Source: Candidatus Dormiibacterota bacterium
GTDB lineage: Bacteria > Chloroflexota > Dormibacteria > Aeolococcales > Aeolococcaceae
Direction of reading: 5' to 3'
Length of the DNA stretch: 57,230 nt
NCBI GenBank assembly: GCA_003153505.1
Contig: PLZA01000039.1
Coordinates: 71,785-129,014 of the forward strand
Shown: piece by piece, positions 1 through 9,325 of the stretch
Layout of the letters: each line of letters opens with the position of its first letter
Position numbering within the stretch: the first letter of the stretch is position 1
Notes under the pieces: generated by a model
Told to the model about the DNA's origin: nothing
The model's input: the letters and a program-made list of their open reading frames with translations, nothing else
Databases searched by the model: none
Translations under genes and position numbers: made by a program

Positions 1-1089
1 CGCCGAAGCGCGCTCCGCTCGCCACGTGGTTCCGGTGAATACCCAGAGCGCATTGAGCGTGTTCGGACGACCGGCGCTGCCGATCATGAGGACCTTGCCG
101 ATGCGAGTGTCGGTGAGCAGCCACGAACCGTGGTAGTCCGTGTCGACGACAGGTGACGTCGCATTGACCTCACGCCAGGTCGAACCACTCAGCGTCCAGG
201 TCGACCCGACACGGACCTCACCACCACCGATATAGAGGATGACGTCATCCGTCCGCGGGTCGGGTGCCATCCCTGCGGTGATCGGATCAAAAGGCGCCAC
301 CTCGTTGGCGGTCAGCTGCGACCAGGTGACGCCGTTCCACGCCCAGGTTTCGGCACGGCTGTTGGCGTTCCCGGTGAACACCGCCACCACACGCCGGTCA
401 GCGGGATCGGACGCGACGACCGGTGTCGATCCCTCCACAGGAAGCGCGGTGACGGAGTGGTCCAGGCGCCATGACGATGCCGCCCAGGTCCACGTATCGT
501 CCGCGGTGGCCGCCTCGCTGGTCGGCGCGGTCACGAGTACCAGTTCCCCGCGCGCAGGCAGCGCGGCCATTCCGACAAGGCTCTGCGCGGCGATCGGCAA
601 GTCGTCGCGCTTCGTCCAGGTCGTGCCATCCCACGTCCAGGTCTCGATCGGACGATTGTTCGGTTGAGCTGCGCCAACCAGGACGATGCCGCCACTGACG
701 GGGTCCTCGATCATCCACCCCGCGGCAACGTCTGGGCTCGTGACCGGATGGAGCAGATGCCAGCCGCCGGCGTCGAACACCCAGGTTTCGCGCGATGAGT
801 CGGCGGCTCCGGTCCCGAACCCGCCGCCCCCGTACATGACGACGTCGTTGTGCACGGCATCGAACGCCATCGCATCCTGTTCTCGCGGGGACGGTACGGG
901 GGGAGCCAGCGTTACCGCCGGTGTCGGGCCTCGGGGCTCAGGGGTTGGCAGGATGATCGCCGCGGAGACGGACATCGGCGACCTGCTCGGCGTCGCGCCG
1001 CGCAACACTGCCTGGAGGCCATAGAACGTCGCCGGCGCGACGACGATGAGGATCAGCAGTCCCCAGAGACGGCGTCGGGATCTCCTCAT
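1..1089 (-). CDS. Membrane-anchored Kelch-like beta-propeller protein (3' end beyond window)
   Basis: The frame is open from an ATG at 1089 to the left edge, so at least 363 residues are encoded and the C-terminus is missing. After a basic start (MRRSRRR) come one membrane span at about residues 9-28, a Pro/Thr-rich linker to about residue 70, then repeated blades with the pattern ETWxWDGTTWT, VxYGGGG and TWTLSGSTW. These Trp/Thr-rich units are typical of Kelch or galactose-oxidase-like propellers. The protein should sit in the cytoplasmic membrane with the propeller outside. Its ligand cannot be told. The span-linker-propeller plan resembles the sigma-linked protein at 40.0-41.3 kb, but no sigma factor lies next to this one inside the window. 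Confidence 0.75.
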   Translation of the reverse strand, partial: MRRSRRRLWGLLILIVVAPATFYGLQAVLRGATPSRSPMSVSAAIILPTPEPRGPTPAVTLAPPVPSPREQDAMAFDAVHNDVVMYGGGGFGTGAADSSRETWVFDAGGWHLLHPVTSPDVAAGWMIEDPVSGGIVLVGAAQPNNRPIETWTWDGTTWTKRDDLPIAAQSLVGMAALPARGELVLVTAPTSEAATADDTWTWAASSWRLDHSVTALPVEGSTPVVASDPADRRVVAVFTGNANSRAETWAWNGVTWSQLTANEVAPFDPITAGMAPDPRTDDVILYIGGGEVRVGSTWTLSGSTWREVNATSPVVDTDYHGSWLLTDTRIGKVLMIGSAGRPNTLNALWVFTGTTWRAERASA

Positions 1090-1369
1090 GGACCACATCA
1101 TCCAGGGATGGCGGGAGTCAATGGGGCGCGGACGGCAGGGTCACGCCCTGCGTCGACAAGCGCGCGGCGGAGCACGAATTCGATCTGGGCATTCGTACTC
1201 CGTCACTCATCCCCGGCCCACCTCCCAGCCGCGCTGGGCGTTCAAGTTGGGTCCTGCGGCGACCCTCGATGTGACAAGCGGCACTTTTCGTCCTCCGCGG
1301 CTTCGCCCACGATCGTAAGTACCGGTAGCCCCTTGTCGACTTCACGGGCAGCCGGGAAGGAGGCGCAAC

Positions 1370-1594
1370 GTGAGCAGGACCGCCAGCAGTGCGAACCACC
1401 GATGGTTCGGATTGACCCCCAGCCAATTCTTCTGGGCAGTTGCCATACGCGTCATGGTCGCCGCCATTGTCGGTGCAGTCGTGTATCTCGCCACGGGGAG
1501 CCTGCTCTGGCTGATCGTGGCGCTCCTCGCCACGAGTGTGGTGATCAGCAGCGTCTCGAACGCGAAGCACCGAGCCAAGGAGGCCCATCCATGA
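1370..1594 (+). CDS. Small two-span membrane protein, first gene of the ATPase operon
   Basis: A 74-residue protein starting at GTG 1370, with a good ribosome site (ggaagga) about 8 bases upstream. Two hydrophobic segments (about residues 21-41 and 44-60) are joined by a very short turn, and the ends are polar, so it is probably an integral membrane hairpin. Its stop overlaps an ATG (ATGA at 1591), and the metal ATPase begins about 60 bases later, so the genes are probably co-transcribed and translationally coupled. I do not recognise a family. A role as an accessory subunit or regulator of the ATPases is only suggested by position. Confidence 0.62.
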   Translation: MSRTASSANHRWFGLTPSQFFWAVAIRVMVAAIVGAVVYLATGSLLWLIVALLATSVVISSVSNAKHRAKEAHP

Positions 1595-1653
1595 GCAGTG
1601 GAAGTTCTCGGCACGGGGCGGCAGTCGCCGGGCAGACGCGCAGCGCGGCCTGA
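1591..1653 (+). other. 20-codon coupling ORF ahead of the ATPase
   Basis: This short ORF (starts MSSGSSRHG, ends TRSAA) begins inside the stop of the preceding membrane protein gene (ATGA). Its TGA lies two bases before the GTG of the ATPase gene. The ATPase start has no clear ribosome site of its own, so ribosomes ending here could re-initiate at 1656. The peptide need not have a function of its own. Confidence 0.3.
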
Positions 1654-1655
1654 GC

Positions 1656-3986
1656 GTGGCCAGTCGACGGCTCCGGTTGCCGAGCCTGCAAACCCTTCAG
1701 TTACTCGTTGCCGTGGCAGGATTGACCGGTGGCGGGGCGCTGCGCATCGCCGGGGCGATCGCGCCGGCGAACGTTCTCTGGGCTTGTACGGCTGCGGTGG
1801 CGCTCGTGCCGACGACGATCTCCGTCGCGCGCGACCTGCTGCGTCGTCGCGCCGGCGTTGACATCGTCGCTGTGCTGGCTCTCGGCGGCACCCTGGGTGT
1901 CGGAGAATATCTCGCCGGTGCCGTCATCGCCTTCATGCTCGCCACAGGCCGCGAGCTCGAGGCGAGGGCATCAGCAAGGGCTCGACGAGAGCTGTCCGCA
2001 CTGCTCTCGCGAGCGCCGACCGTGGTGCACCGCGTCGAAGGTGACGAGCTCATCGCTCAGGCGATCGACACCGTTCGACCTGGCGATGTGCTCATCGTTG
2101 CTCCCGGTGAGGTGGTTCCGGTCGACGGCCTGCTGGCAAGTGATACGGCGGTATTCGATGAATCCGCGCTCACCGGCGAAACCGCGCTCGTGGAACGGGT
2201 GATGGGCGATTCCGTGCGGAGCGGTGGCGTCAATGGCGGTGGCGCCTTTCGTCTCCGCAGTACCGCCACCGCCGATGAGAGCACGTACGCCGGCATCGTG
2301 CGGCTGGTTCGCCAGGCTCAGGAGTCGCGCGCACCCCTTGTACGCGTTGCCGACCGGTTTGCCCTGTGGTTCGTACCCCTGACCATGGCGATGGCTGGAC
2401 TGTCGGGAATCCTCGCCCGCGACCCCATCAGGGCTGTTGCTGTCCTGGTGGTGGCCACGCCTTGCCCCCTCATCCTCGCCGCGCCGATTGCGCTCGTTGG
2501 GGGCATGTCGCGAGCTGCGCGGCGGGGCATCGTCGTCAAGGGCGGCGCGGCGCTCGAAACGCTCGGGCGTGCGGATGTCCTCCTCTTCGACAAGACGGGC
2601 ACGCTGACCGAAGGTCGAGCGCGAGTTGCCGACATCGAAACCGACGGGAGCCTCAGCGCGGACGAGGTGCTGCGACTCGGCGCTTCGCTGGATCAGGTTT
2701 CGACACACGCTCTTGCTCGGCCGATCGTCCAGGCAGCTCGCGCCCGCGGCCTCCGCCTCACCCTTCCCGACGAGGTTCACGAGGACCCGGGCAGCGGCGT
2801 GCGCGGAGGCGTGGCCGGACGCCGCGTGATGGTCGGCCGCGCCTCCTATGTGGCCGACGGTGGCGCCGTGCCGCCCTGGGCTGCGCGCGTGCGCAGACGC
2901 ACTGCCATCGAGGGCCTCGCCAACGTGTTCGTTGGCGTCGACGGGGTTCTGGTCGGTGCCATGGTGCTCGAGGACCCGCTCCGCCCCGACAGCGGGCGTG
3001 CGGTCGCACGGCTTCGGAAGGCCGGGATGCGCCGCGTGGTGATGGTCACAGGGGACCATCCGGACGTGGCGCAAGCAGTCGCCTCGGCGATCGGCGTCGA
3101 CGCCGTCTATGCCGAGCGCACACCGGCGGAGAAGGTCGAGGTCGTCCGCGAGGAGCGTGAGCGAGGCATCGTTGTCATGGTTGGCGACGGCATCAATGAC
3201 GCACCGGCGTTGGCCTTTGCTGATGTCGGCGTCGCCATGGGAGTTCGCGGGGCAACAGCGTCATCCGAGGCGGCGGATGTGGTGCTCATGGTCGATCGCA
3301 TCGATCGACTCGCCGAAGCTGTCCAGATTGCCCGCCGCTCCCACCACATCGCAGTGCAGAGCATCGCCGCCGGCATGGGGCTCTCGCTCGTCGCGATGGC
3401 CATCGCGGCATTCGGCGGGCTCGTGCCCGTGGTCGGCGCCGTCGTCCAGGAGGCGATCGATGTTGCGGTGATTCTCAATGCCCTGCGCGCCCACGGTGGC
3501 CGTGAGGAGCCCCGACCGTCGGAAGTCGCGCTGAGTGCCGGACGTCAGGTGCTCCTCGAGCACGCGGCGATGGAACGGGAGACCGCGCAGCTCCGACACC
3601 TCGCCGATGAGCTCGGGCGTCTGCCGAGCGCTGCTGCCCGCATGCGCCTCGAAGCGGTGAAGCGCTTCCTCCACGACGAACTCCTGCCGCACGAACAGGA
3701 GGAAGAGCAGCACCTGTACCCGGTGGTCGCCCGGTACATCGGGGGCCCGGAGAGCGTGGCGGTCGCACGCCGCGAGCACGCCGAGGTCGCACATCTGTCT
3801 CGCGTGCTCAGCGGCATGATTGACACCCTGGATACGGATGGTCCCGACGACGAGGAGCTGATCGGGCTGCGCCGCGTTCTGTACAGCCTGTCGGCGGTCC
3901 TGAGCCTGCACCGGTCTGGGGAGGAGGAGCGCCTCATCGCCGTGCTGGGAGAGCATGACGAAGCGCCGATTCGAAGAGCCGGATGA
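1656..3986 (+). CDS. Heavy-metal P-type ATPase fused to a C-terminal hemerythrin-like domain
   Basis: 776 residues. The ATPase part has N-terminal membrane spans, the actuator TGE (173-175), the membrane motif CPL in VVATPCPLIL (270-272), the phosphorylation site DKTGTLT (312-318) and the hinge GDGINDAP (510-517). The CP motif places it among P1B-type metal exporters. It has no N-terminal metal-binding domain, and the usual HP of the nucleotide domain reads HA (STHALARPIV). From about residue 632 to the end is a second domain with HxxxE, LLPHEQEEEQHLYP, RREHAEV and HRSGEEERL. This is the His/Glu pattern of a hemerythrin (HHE) domain, which binds a di-iron centre and can sense O2, NO or iron. 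The next ATPase gene overlaps its stop by four bases (ATGA). The metal is not predictable; the appended domain suggests iron or redox control of export (inference). Confidence 0.92.
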   Translation: MASRRLRLPSLQTLQLLVAVAGLTGGGALRIAGAIAPANVLWACTAAVALVPTTISVARDLLRRRAGVDIVAVLALGGTLGVGEYLAGAVIAFMLATGRELEARASARARRELSALLSRAPTVVHRVEGDELIAQAIDTVRPGDVLIVAPGEVVPVDGLLASDTAVFDESALTGETALVERVMGDSVRSGGVNGGGAFRLRSTATADESTYAGIVRLVRQAQESRAPLVRVADRFALWFVPLTMAMAGLSGILARDPIRAVAVLVVATPCPLILAAPIALVGGMSRAARRGIVVKGGAALETLGRADVLLFDKTGTLTEGRARVADIETDGSLSADEVLRLGASLDQVSTHALARPIVQAARARGLRLTLPDEVHEDPGSGVRGGVAGRRVMVGRASYVADGGAVPPWAARVRRRTAIEGLANVFVGVDGVLVGAMVLEDPLRPDSGRAVARLRKAGMRRVVMVTGDHPDVAQAVASAIGVDAVYAERTPAEKVEVVREERERGIVVMVGDGINDAPALAFADVGVAMGVRGATASSEAADVVLMVDRIDRLAEAVQIARRSHHIAVQSIAAGMGLSLVAMAIAAFGGLVPVVGAVVQEAIDVAVILNALRAHGGREEPRPSEVALSAGRQVLLEHAAMERETAQLRHLADELGRLPSAAARMRLEAVKRFLHDELLPHEQEEEQHLYPVVARYIGGPESVAVARREHAEVAHLSRVLSGMIDTLDTDGPDDEELIGLRRVLYSLSAVLSLHRSGEEERLIAVLGEHDEAPIRRAG

Positions 3987-6412
3987 CACGCCGGCTCTTG
4001 ACGCCGGTCGCCGCCGGCGGCGCTGCCGTGGTGGCGCAGGAGCAGGGCCTCAGCTCGGACGAGGTTGAGCAGCGACGGGTTCGGGGGGAGGTCAACACCG
4101 TTCCAACTGGGACGAGTCGTTCGGTGGTTTCGATCCTCGCGAGCAACCTCTTCACCAGGTTCAACGTGTTGCTCGGGGTTCTGCTGGTGGCGATTCTTGT
4201 CATCGGACCCATTCAGGACGCCCTCTTCGGGCTGGTGTTGCTCGTGAACACACCGATCGGCATCGCTCAGGAGCTCCGCGCCAAATGGACACTCGACCGG
4301 CTCGCGGTCCTCACGGCCCTGACGGCTCGCGCCATTCGTGATGGTGCTGAGCAGGAGATCCCCGCGACGGCTCTTGTCGCGGGGGATGTCATCGACCTTC
4401 ACACCGGCGATCAGGTACCGGTCGACGGCCGTGTCATCCGCGGCACGGGACTCGAGATCGACGAATCGCTCGTCACGGGCGAATCCGCTCCGGCTGGGAA
4501 GCGCGATGGTGATGCGGTGCTCTCCGGCAGTTTTGTGGTCGGCGGCAGCGGCTTGATTCGGAGTACCAAGGTGGGGCTGGCGGCGTACGGGAATACTCTC
4601 GCCGCTGAGGCACGCCGTTTCGCGCCCGTGCGATCCGAGGTGCGTCGCGGCATCGACCGGCTGCTCCTCATCATCGCGATACTGATCGTCCCGTTCGGCG
4701 CGGCACTGATCGTGAGCCAGATCGAGGCCAATGACAGTCCTGTCGAGGCGGTCCGTTCTTCCGTCGCCGGGCTCGTGACCATGATCCCCGAGGGGCTCGT
4801 GCTGCTCACCAGCGTCGTCTTCGCCATCGCGGCCGTCCGGTTCGCGCAACGCGGTCTGATCGCTCAGGAGTTGGGGAGCGTTGAGATGCTCGCCCGAGCT
4901 GATGTCGTGTGTCTCGACAAGACGGGAACACTCACCGATGGCCAGCTCAGCGTTGAAACCGTGGTGCCTCTCAGAGGCGACGAGCACAGCAGCGTCGTCG
5001 CCGCGCTCGGTGCGCTCGCGGCGGTGGATCCTCATCCCAACTCGACCATGGCTGCGCTGGGGCTGGCATTTCCGAGTCCAGAGAATTGGACGCCGACCGA
5101 CATCGTGCCGTTCTCTTCGGGGCGAAAGTGGAGCGGCGCAACCTTCCAAGGTCGAGGCTCGTGGATCCTCGGAGCGCCGGAGGTGCTCGCGCTGTCGCCC
5201 GACGCATCGGGTGTGCGTGCGAGAGCTGAGCAACTTGCGGCGGCAGGGAACCGCGTCATGCTGATCGGGCGGCTCAGTTCGCTGCCCGCGATCGACGGGT
5301 CCATGGACGTCGTGGAACCGTTCGCGGTCGTCGTCCTCCGAGAACGCCTCCGTCCGGATGCGTCCCGGATCCTCGACTACTATCGGGATCAGGGCATCGC
5401 GATCAAGATTCTCTCCGGCGATCACCCCGCCACCGTCGCCGCATTGGCGGCGTCGGCTGGGATGCAGGGAGCGGACCAGCCGCTTGCCGGAACCGACCTT
5501 CCACGTGATGCTGCGGAGTTGGGACGCGTCGCGGAGGTGACGACTGTTTTCGGCCGTCTGAGCCCGCAGCAGAAGCGCGATCTTGTGCGAGCGCTCCAGA
5601 CGCGCGGGCACGTTGTCGCCATGGCCGGCGACGGAGTGAATGACGTTCTCGCCCTCAAGGCGGCGGACGTCAGCGTCGCGATGGGGACCGGGAGCGCTGC
5701 CGCGCGGGCCGTCGCACGTCTCACTCTGGTTCACGATTCATTCGCCAGCGTTCCGTTCGCCATAGGCGAAGGCCGCCGCGTGATCGCGAATCTGGAGCGC
5801 GTTGCCGCGTTCTTTCTCACCAAGTCGGTGTATGCCATGGTGCTGGCGGCCGCCGTTGCACTGCGCGCGATGCCCTTCCCTCTGCTCCCCCGACAGCTCT
5901 CGCTCATCGGTCTGCTGGCAATTGGTATCCCGGCGTTCGCGCTGTCGTTCGCCCCGAGCGCGGAGCGAGCTCGACCAGGTTTCGTGTCGCGAACGCTGAC
6001 GTTCGCAATTCCGGCCGGTGTCGTCGCCGGCGTTGCATCCTACGCCGCATTTGAGATCGCGATGACCGCGGGGAGCAGCATCGATAGTTCGAGAACCGTC
6101 GCCACAGTTGTGTTGCTCGGCATCGGCCTCTGGATTGTCGGACGCGTGGCCCAACCGATCGGCTGGTGGCGCCTCGGGCTCGTGGCTGGGATGGCTGCAG
6201 GAGCGGTGCTTGCCTTTACGCTCGAGATCGGTCGCCTCGTCTATGGACTGGCGCCGCTCGACCCTCGTGAGTGGCTCGAAGCCGCCGCGATCACGGCGCT
6301 GGCCGTCGTTCTCTTAGCCCTTGCCCTGCGCGTCAGCGCCCGCCTCAGAGTCAGGCCGCATCGGAGTGCGAACCGCTCGAAGGCTGGGACTGTGAGGGGC
6401 ACCCTTCCCTAG
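3983..6412 (+). CDS. ctpE: CtpE-like cation-transporting P-type ATPase
   Basis: 809 residues, close to the usual length of the CtpE family. Visible motifs are TGES in the actuator domain, the membrane motif MIPEGLVLL (residues about 271-279) characteristic of this branch and of P2 ATPases, CLDKTGTLTDG at the phosphorylation site, and AGDGVNDVLALKAADV in the P domain. About six hydrophobic segments follow at the C-terminus. In mycobacteria CtpE is linked to calcium uptake (family knowledge), but substrate cannot be read from sequence. The ATG lies inside the stop of the preceding ATPase-hemerythrin gene, so the two pumps are translationally coupled and probably work under the same conditions. 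Confidence 0.9.
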   Translation: MTRRLLTPVAAGGAAVVAQEQGLSSDEVEQRRVRGEVNTVPTGTSRSVVSILASNLFTRFNVLLGVLLVAILVIGPIQDALFGLVLLVNTPIGIAQELRAKWTLDRLAVLTALTARAIRDGAEQEIPATALVAGDVIDLHTGDQVPVDGRVIRGTGLEIDESLVTGESAPAGKRDGDAVLSGSFVVGGSGLIRSTKVGLAAYGNTLAAEARRFAPVRSEVRRGIDRLLLIIAILIVPFGAALIVSQIEANDSPVEAVRSSVAGLVTMIPEGLVLLTSVVFAIAAVRFAQRGLIAQELGSVEMLARADVVCLDKTGTLTDGQLSVETVVPLRGDEHSSVVAALGALAAVDPHPNSTMAALGLAFPSPENWTPTDIVPFSSGRKWSGATFQGRGSWILGAPEVLALSPDASGVRARAEQLAAAGNRVMLIGRLSSLPAIDGSMDVVEPFAVVVLRERLRPDASRILDYYRDQGIAIKILSGDHPATVAALAASAGMQGADQPLAGTDLPRDAAELGRVAEVTTVFGRLSPQQKRDLVRALQTRGHVVAMAGDGVNDVLALKAADVSVAMGTGSAAARAVARLTLVHDSFASVPFAIGEGRRVIANLERVAAFFLTKSVYAMVLAAAVALRAMPFPLLPRQLSLIGLLAIGIPAFALSFAPSAERARPGFVSRTLTFAIPAGVVAGVASYAAFEIAMTAGSSIDSSRTVATVVLLGIGLWIVGRVAQPIGWWRLGLVAGMAAGAVLAFTLEIGRLVYGLAPLDPREWLEAAAITALAVVLLALALRVSARLRVRPHRSANRSKAGTVRGTLP

Positions 6413-6420
6413 CAGGGAGT

Positions 6421-6800
6421 TGAAATTCGGCCTTGAGGCCAGGTGAACTGCTGAGGGCGGTGCGTGCCATCGACGCTGAAGTGCTCCCCCGAGATGGAGC
6501 GGCGCAGGCGCGCCTGCTTCACCACCGCGGCGAAGAACCGGTCGGCGATCTCCTGGCTCAGGAGCCGCTCGCCATTCTTGGAGAACGTGCTGTGGTCGAA
6601 ACCCAGGCGTCCATGTTGAGGTCGAGGAAGTACTTGAAGAGCAGGTCGTAGCGCAGCCGTTCACAGAACTGCCGCTCGCTGCGAATCGAGTACAGGGCCA
6701 TCAACACCGTCGCCTTGAGCAGCTGCTCGGGCGGCACGCTCTGTCGACCGGCGGTCGCGTACATAGCGTCGAACTCGGGTTCCAGCTCCACCAGGATCCC
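6421..6800 (-). pseudogene. IS5/IS1182-like transposase remnant (DUF772 region)
   Basis: Read on the minus strand, the segment encodes the N-terminal region of an IS5/IS1182-type transposase: FDAMYATAGRQSVPPEQLL, then MALYSIRSERQFCERLRY and FKYFLDLNMDA. The match resumes in another frame as FDHSTFSKNGERLLSQEIAD and EEHF-type sequence (SGEHFSVDG). There is therefore a frameshift near 6590. The similarity stops after SVDG near 6440, so the C-terminal catalytic half is missing, and the extreme N-terminus is also lost. It lies between the ATPase operon and the TPR gene and cannot be active. Confidence 0.75.
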
Positions 6801-6864
6801 CGAGTCCTCCTGTGGGGGGCCGCTCAGGGGCCGAGAATCACACACTGTTAGGGTGGGATAGGCA

Positions 6865-7368
6865 ATGAACAGAGATCGTCTGGCGAACGTCATCCAACTG
6901 CGCGAAGAAGGACGTGCGAAGCAGGATCAGACCATCCTCGAAGAAGCGCGAACCCTCCTCCTGGAGTTGGTCGCCGCCTATCCAGATGACGCCGAGATCA
7001 CCTATCAGAGCGGGGTGGTCCACGACAATCTGGGCCTCGGACCGCAGGCCATTCCCTTCTACACACGCGCCATCGCCCAAGGGCTCTCTGGACCCGACCT
7101 GGAAAGATGTCTCCTCGGCCTGGGAAGCACCTATCGCGCCCTGGGCAAGTATCGACAAGCGGAGACGACATTGCGTCGTGGGGTGACAGAGTTCCCTGAC
7201 AACCGTGCTCTCCAAGTTTTTCTCGCGATCGCCCTGTACAACACCCAGCAGTACAAGGAGGCGATGGAACTGGCCCTGACCAACCTCCTGGAGACGACCT
7301 CTGACGAGAAACTCCAGTACTTCAAGCGCGGGCTCTCGTACTACGCACTCCACCTCGACGAAACCTGA
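6865..7368 (+). CDS. Tetratricopeptide-repeat protein
   Basis: 167 residues without signal peptide or membrane span, so probably cytoplasmic. About four helical-hairpin repeats are visible: TLLLELVAAYPDDAEITYQ, QAIPFYTRAIAQGL, CLLGLGSTYRALGKYRQAE and VFLAIALYNTQQYKEAMEL. The AYPDDAE and FPDNRAL turns are typical of the TPR_5-type tetratricopeptide proteins of Gram-positive bacteria. Such proteins act as protein-interaction scaffolds; the partner is unknown. The ATG at 6865 follows a weak ribosome site. The gene converges with htrA downstream, with about 40 bases between them. Confidence 0.83.
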   Translation: MNRDRLANVIQLREEGRAKQDQTILEEARTLLLELVAAYPDDAEITYQSGVVHDNLGLGPQAIPFYTRAIAQGLSGPDLERCLLGLGSTYRALGKYRQAETTLRRGVTEFPDNRALQVFLAIALYNTQQYKEAMELALTNLLETTSDEKLQYFKRGLSYYALHLDET

Positions 7369-7410
7369 CCAACTACGGCGACCAGCCAAGGGCTCGAAAT
7401 CAACGCCCTG

Positions 7411-8505
7411 CTAGCTCGCTGGGAGCTCACCCACGGTCGCAGAGACGGCTCGGTGGGCTCCGGCGGACGTGATCACAGTGAGCGAGATCACTTGACCAGG
7501 TTGGCTCTCAGCGAGTGCCAGCGAAAGGTCTGTGGTTGTTCGAATCCGAACGCTCCCGATCTGGACGATGACCTCTCCGGTTGCCAGACCAGCAGTCGCA
7601 GCTGAGCCGCCGGCCATCACGGCGGTGATCAACGCACCGACCGGAGTGTTGGTGCTATCGACGACCGTGCTCGCACGGAGTCCGAGATCCGCGCGATGCG
7701 AGTTCACGACACGGCCATTGGTGATGATCTGGCTCGTGATGTCTTTGACCGTGTTGGCCGGAATGGCGAAGCCGATGCCGTTTGCCGCAGCGCCCAGGGT
7801 CGGGTCGCTCGCAGTGAGCGTTGGGATGCCGACGACCTGCCCCGCGAGGTTGACGAGCGCACCTCCGCTGTTGCCCGGGTTGATTGCCGCACTGGTTTGG
7901 ATGGTGTCGGGGAGTGTGATGCCCCCAGGTTCGGAGACGGTCCGATCGACCGCGCTGACGATTCCCTCGGTCACGCTGCTCTGCAGTCCGAGCGGGTTAC
8001 CGATCGCGAGAACGATCATCCCGACCTTCAGAGTGGCGGAGTCCGCAAACTCGACAGGGTCGAGGTGACCGGCGACATGAATGACCGCGAGGTCGCCCGC
8101 GGCGAACGTGCCGACGAGGGAAGCGGACTGCGTCTTGCCCTCCGCGGTGGTGACCGCGATGGTCGACGCCCCGGAGATGACGTGGTTGTTGGTCACGACA
8201 TCGCCGTTGTCATTGACGACGACTCCAGAGCCCAGACCGAGGTTGGTTTGGATCTGCACGATCGAAGGGCGCACCCGTTCCACCACCGCGACAAATGCGT
8301 TCTGCAGGTCAGTGGCGGCCGAGCTGGGAGCAGTCCCGGAGGATGACTTCGGTGTCGGCGAACCCGGCGGAGAAGTTGCCGGCTGGCCGGTGCACCCGGC
8401 AAACACGAGCGCGATGAGCATTGCGCCCAAGCCCGAGCCGAATTTCAACGCCCCAGGCCGGTGCATGAGGCGCCCCGCCTCTGCGGCCTTGCCAACCCTT
8501 GTCAT
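7411..8505 (-). CDS. HtrA/DegP-like S1C serine protease lipoprotein with PDZ domain
   Basis: 364 residues. A signal peptide ends in the lipobox LVFAGC (Cys38 if the ATG at 8505 is used), so it is a lipoprotein on the outer face of the membrane. A Pro/Ser linker follows. The trypsin-like domain shows the full triad: His108 in VTNNHVI, Asp138 in AAGDLAVI and Ser213 in NPGNSGGAL. A single PDZ domain occupies about residues 270-360 (GALITAVMAGGSAATAGL, GEVIVQIG). The family degrades or refolds damaged secreted proteins. An internal ATG at 8466 (MHRPGAL) is an alternative start that keeps the signal peptide. Confidence 0.92.
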   Translation of the reverse strand: MTRVGKAAEAGRLMHRPGALKFGSGLGAMLIALVFAGCTGQPATSPPGSPTPKSSSGTAPSSAATDLQNAFVAVVERVRPSIVQIQTNLGLGSGVVVNDNGDVVTNNHVISGASTIAVTTAEGKTQSASLVGTFAAGDLAVIHVAGHLDPVEFADSATLKVGMIVLAIGNPLGLQSSVTEGIVSAVDRTVSEPGGITLPDTIQTSAAINPGNSGGALVNLAGQVVGIPTLTASDPTLGAAANGIGFAIPANTVKDITSQIITNGRVVNSHRADLGLRASTVVDSTNTPVGALITAVMAGGSAATAGLATGEVIVQIGSVRIRTTTDLSLALAESQPGQVISLTVITSAGAHRAVSATVGELPAS

Positions 8506-8811
8506 TCCAACTTCTCACGATCCGCTGTGGTCGAGCTGGCAGCCCAGCCGTCCTCACATCACCTTCGCCGCTGGTAACGAGGGCCACAAGAGGAAGAGGT
8601 CCCACGCCGCGATGGACCTAGGGCACATGACCTCCTGGCTGGCCCCGTGGAGTACGTCCACGCAGCGACGAGCACCCCAATCTCGACGCTGACGCCGGTC
8701 CAGCATCGCCTCCATACCCAGGACGAGCAGGTCGGCGGTGTCTCCCACCGGTGGGGGCGGCTCCATAGAATCGATGTCGCATCCACCAACTCCCGAGCAG
8801 GAGCGCGAACC
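8506..8811. other. Gene-free stretch between htrA and the DUF1801 gene
   Basis: About 300 bases between two divergent genes. It should hold both promoters, but I see no convincing -35/-10 pair. A short palindromic sequence (cccaccggtggg, near 8745) is present. Long open frames across it on both strands have no protein-like composition. Confidence 0.5.
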
Positions 8812-9291
8812 ATGGCACCGACGAAACCCGCAGCCAAGGCCAAGCCAACACCGGCGAAGCGCGCCAGCACAAACACCAAAGCCTCCCAAGGCTTCAGTGC
8901 CGAAGAAAAGGCGGCGATGCGCGAGCGCGTCCGTGAGATGAAGGCGGAGGCGGCCAAGTCGGATGGGGAAGCTGAGGCGCTCGCCGCGATTGCAAAGATG
9001 CAGGAACCGGATCGCGCCATCGCCAAGAGACTCCACGCTCTGATCAAAGCCGCAGCACCGGTTCTCGCTCCAAAGACCTGGTACGGAATGCCCGCGTACG
9101 CCAAGGACGGTGATGTCATCTGCTTCTTCCAAAATGCAGGGAAGTTCAAAGCCAGATACCAGATGCTCGGCTTCAGCGACAAGGCGAAACTCGACGACGG
9201 CGCCATGTGGCCGAATTCCTACGCACTCATGCAGTTGACCGCCACCGAAGAGGCAAAGATCACCGCGCTTCTGAAGAAGGCGGTGCGCTGA
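8812..9291 (+). CDS. DUF1801 (YdhG-like) protein
   Basis: The ATG at 8812 ([11 protein letters not shown]), preceded by a gcaggag ribosome site, gives 159 residues. The frame stays open further upstream, but that part lacks protein character. A Lys/Ala/Pro-rich tail of about 30 residues is followed by a charged helix and then a domain with [20 protein letters not shown] and [20 protein letters not shown]. This is the pattern of DUF1801 proteins, some of which were described as frataxin-like iron chaperones. It has no signal peptide, so it is probably cytoplasmic. The function is not established. The basic tail could bind nucleic acid or acidic partners (inference). Confidence 0.75.
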   Translation: MAPTKPAAKAKPTPAKRASTNTKASQGFSAEEKAAMRERVREMKAEAAKSDGEAEALAAIAKMQEPDRAIAKRLHALIKAAAPVLAPKTWYGMPAYAKDGDVICFFQNAGKFKARYQMLGFSDKAKLDDGAMWPNSYALMQLTATEEAKITALLKKAVR

Positions 9292-9325
9292 AAATTCCTC
9301 AGGGCAGGAAGGCCGCCCAACGACG

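Noticed and set aside
3545..5734. Very long minus-strand open frame (729 codons) under the ATPase genes
   Set aside because: It is Arg/His/Asp-rich without domains and lies antisense to two clear P-type ATPases. It is an effect of high GC content.
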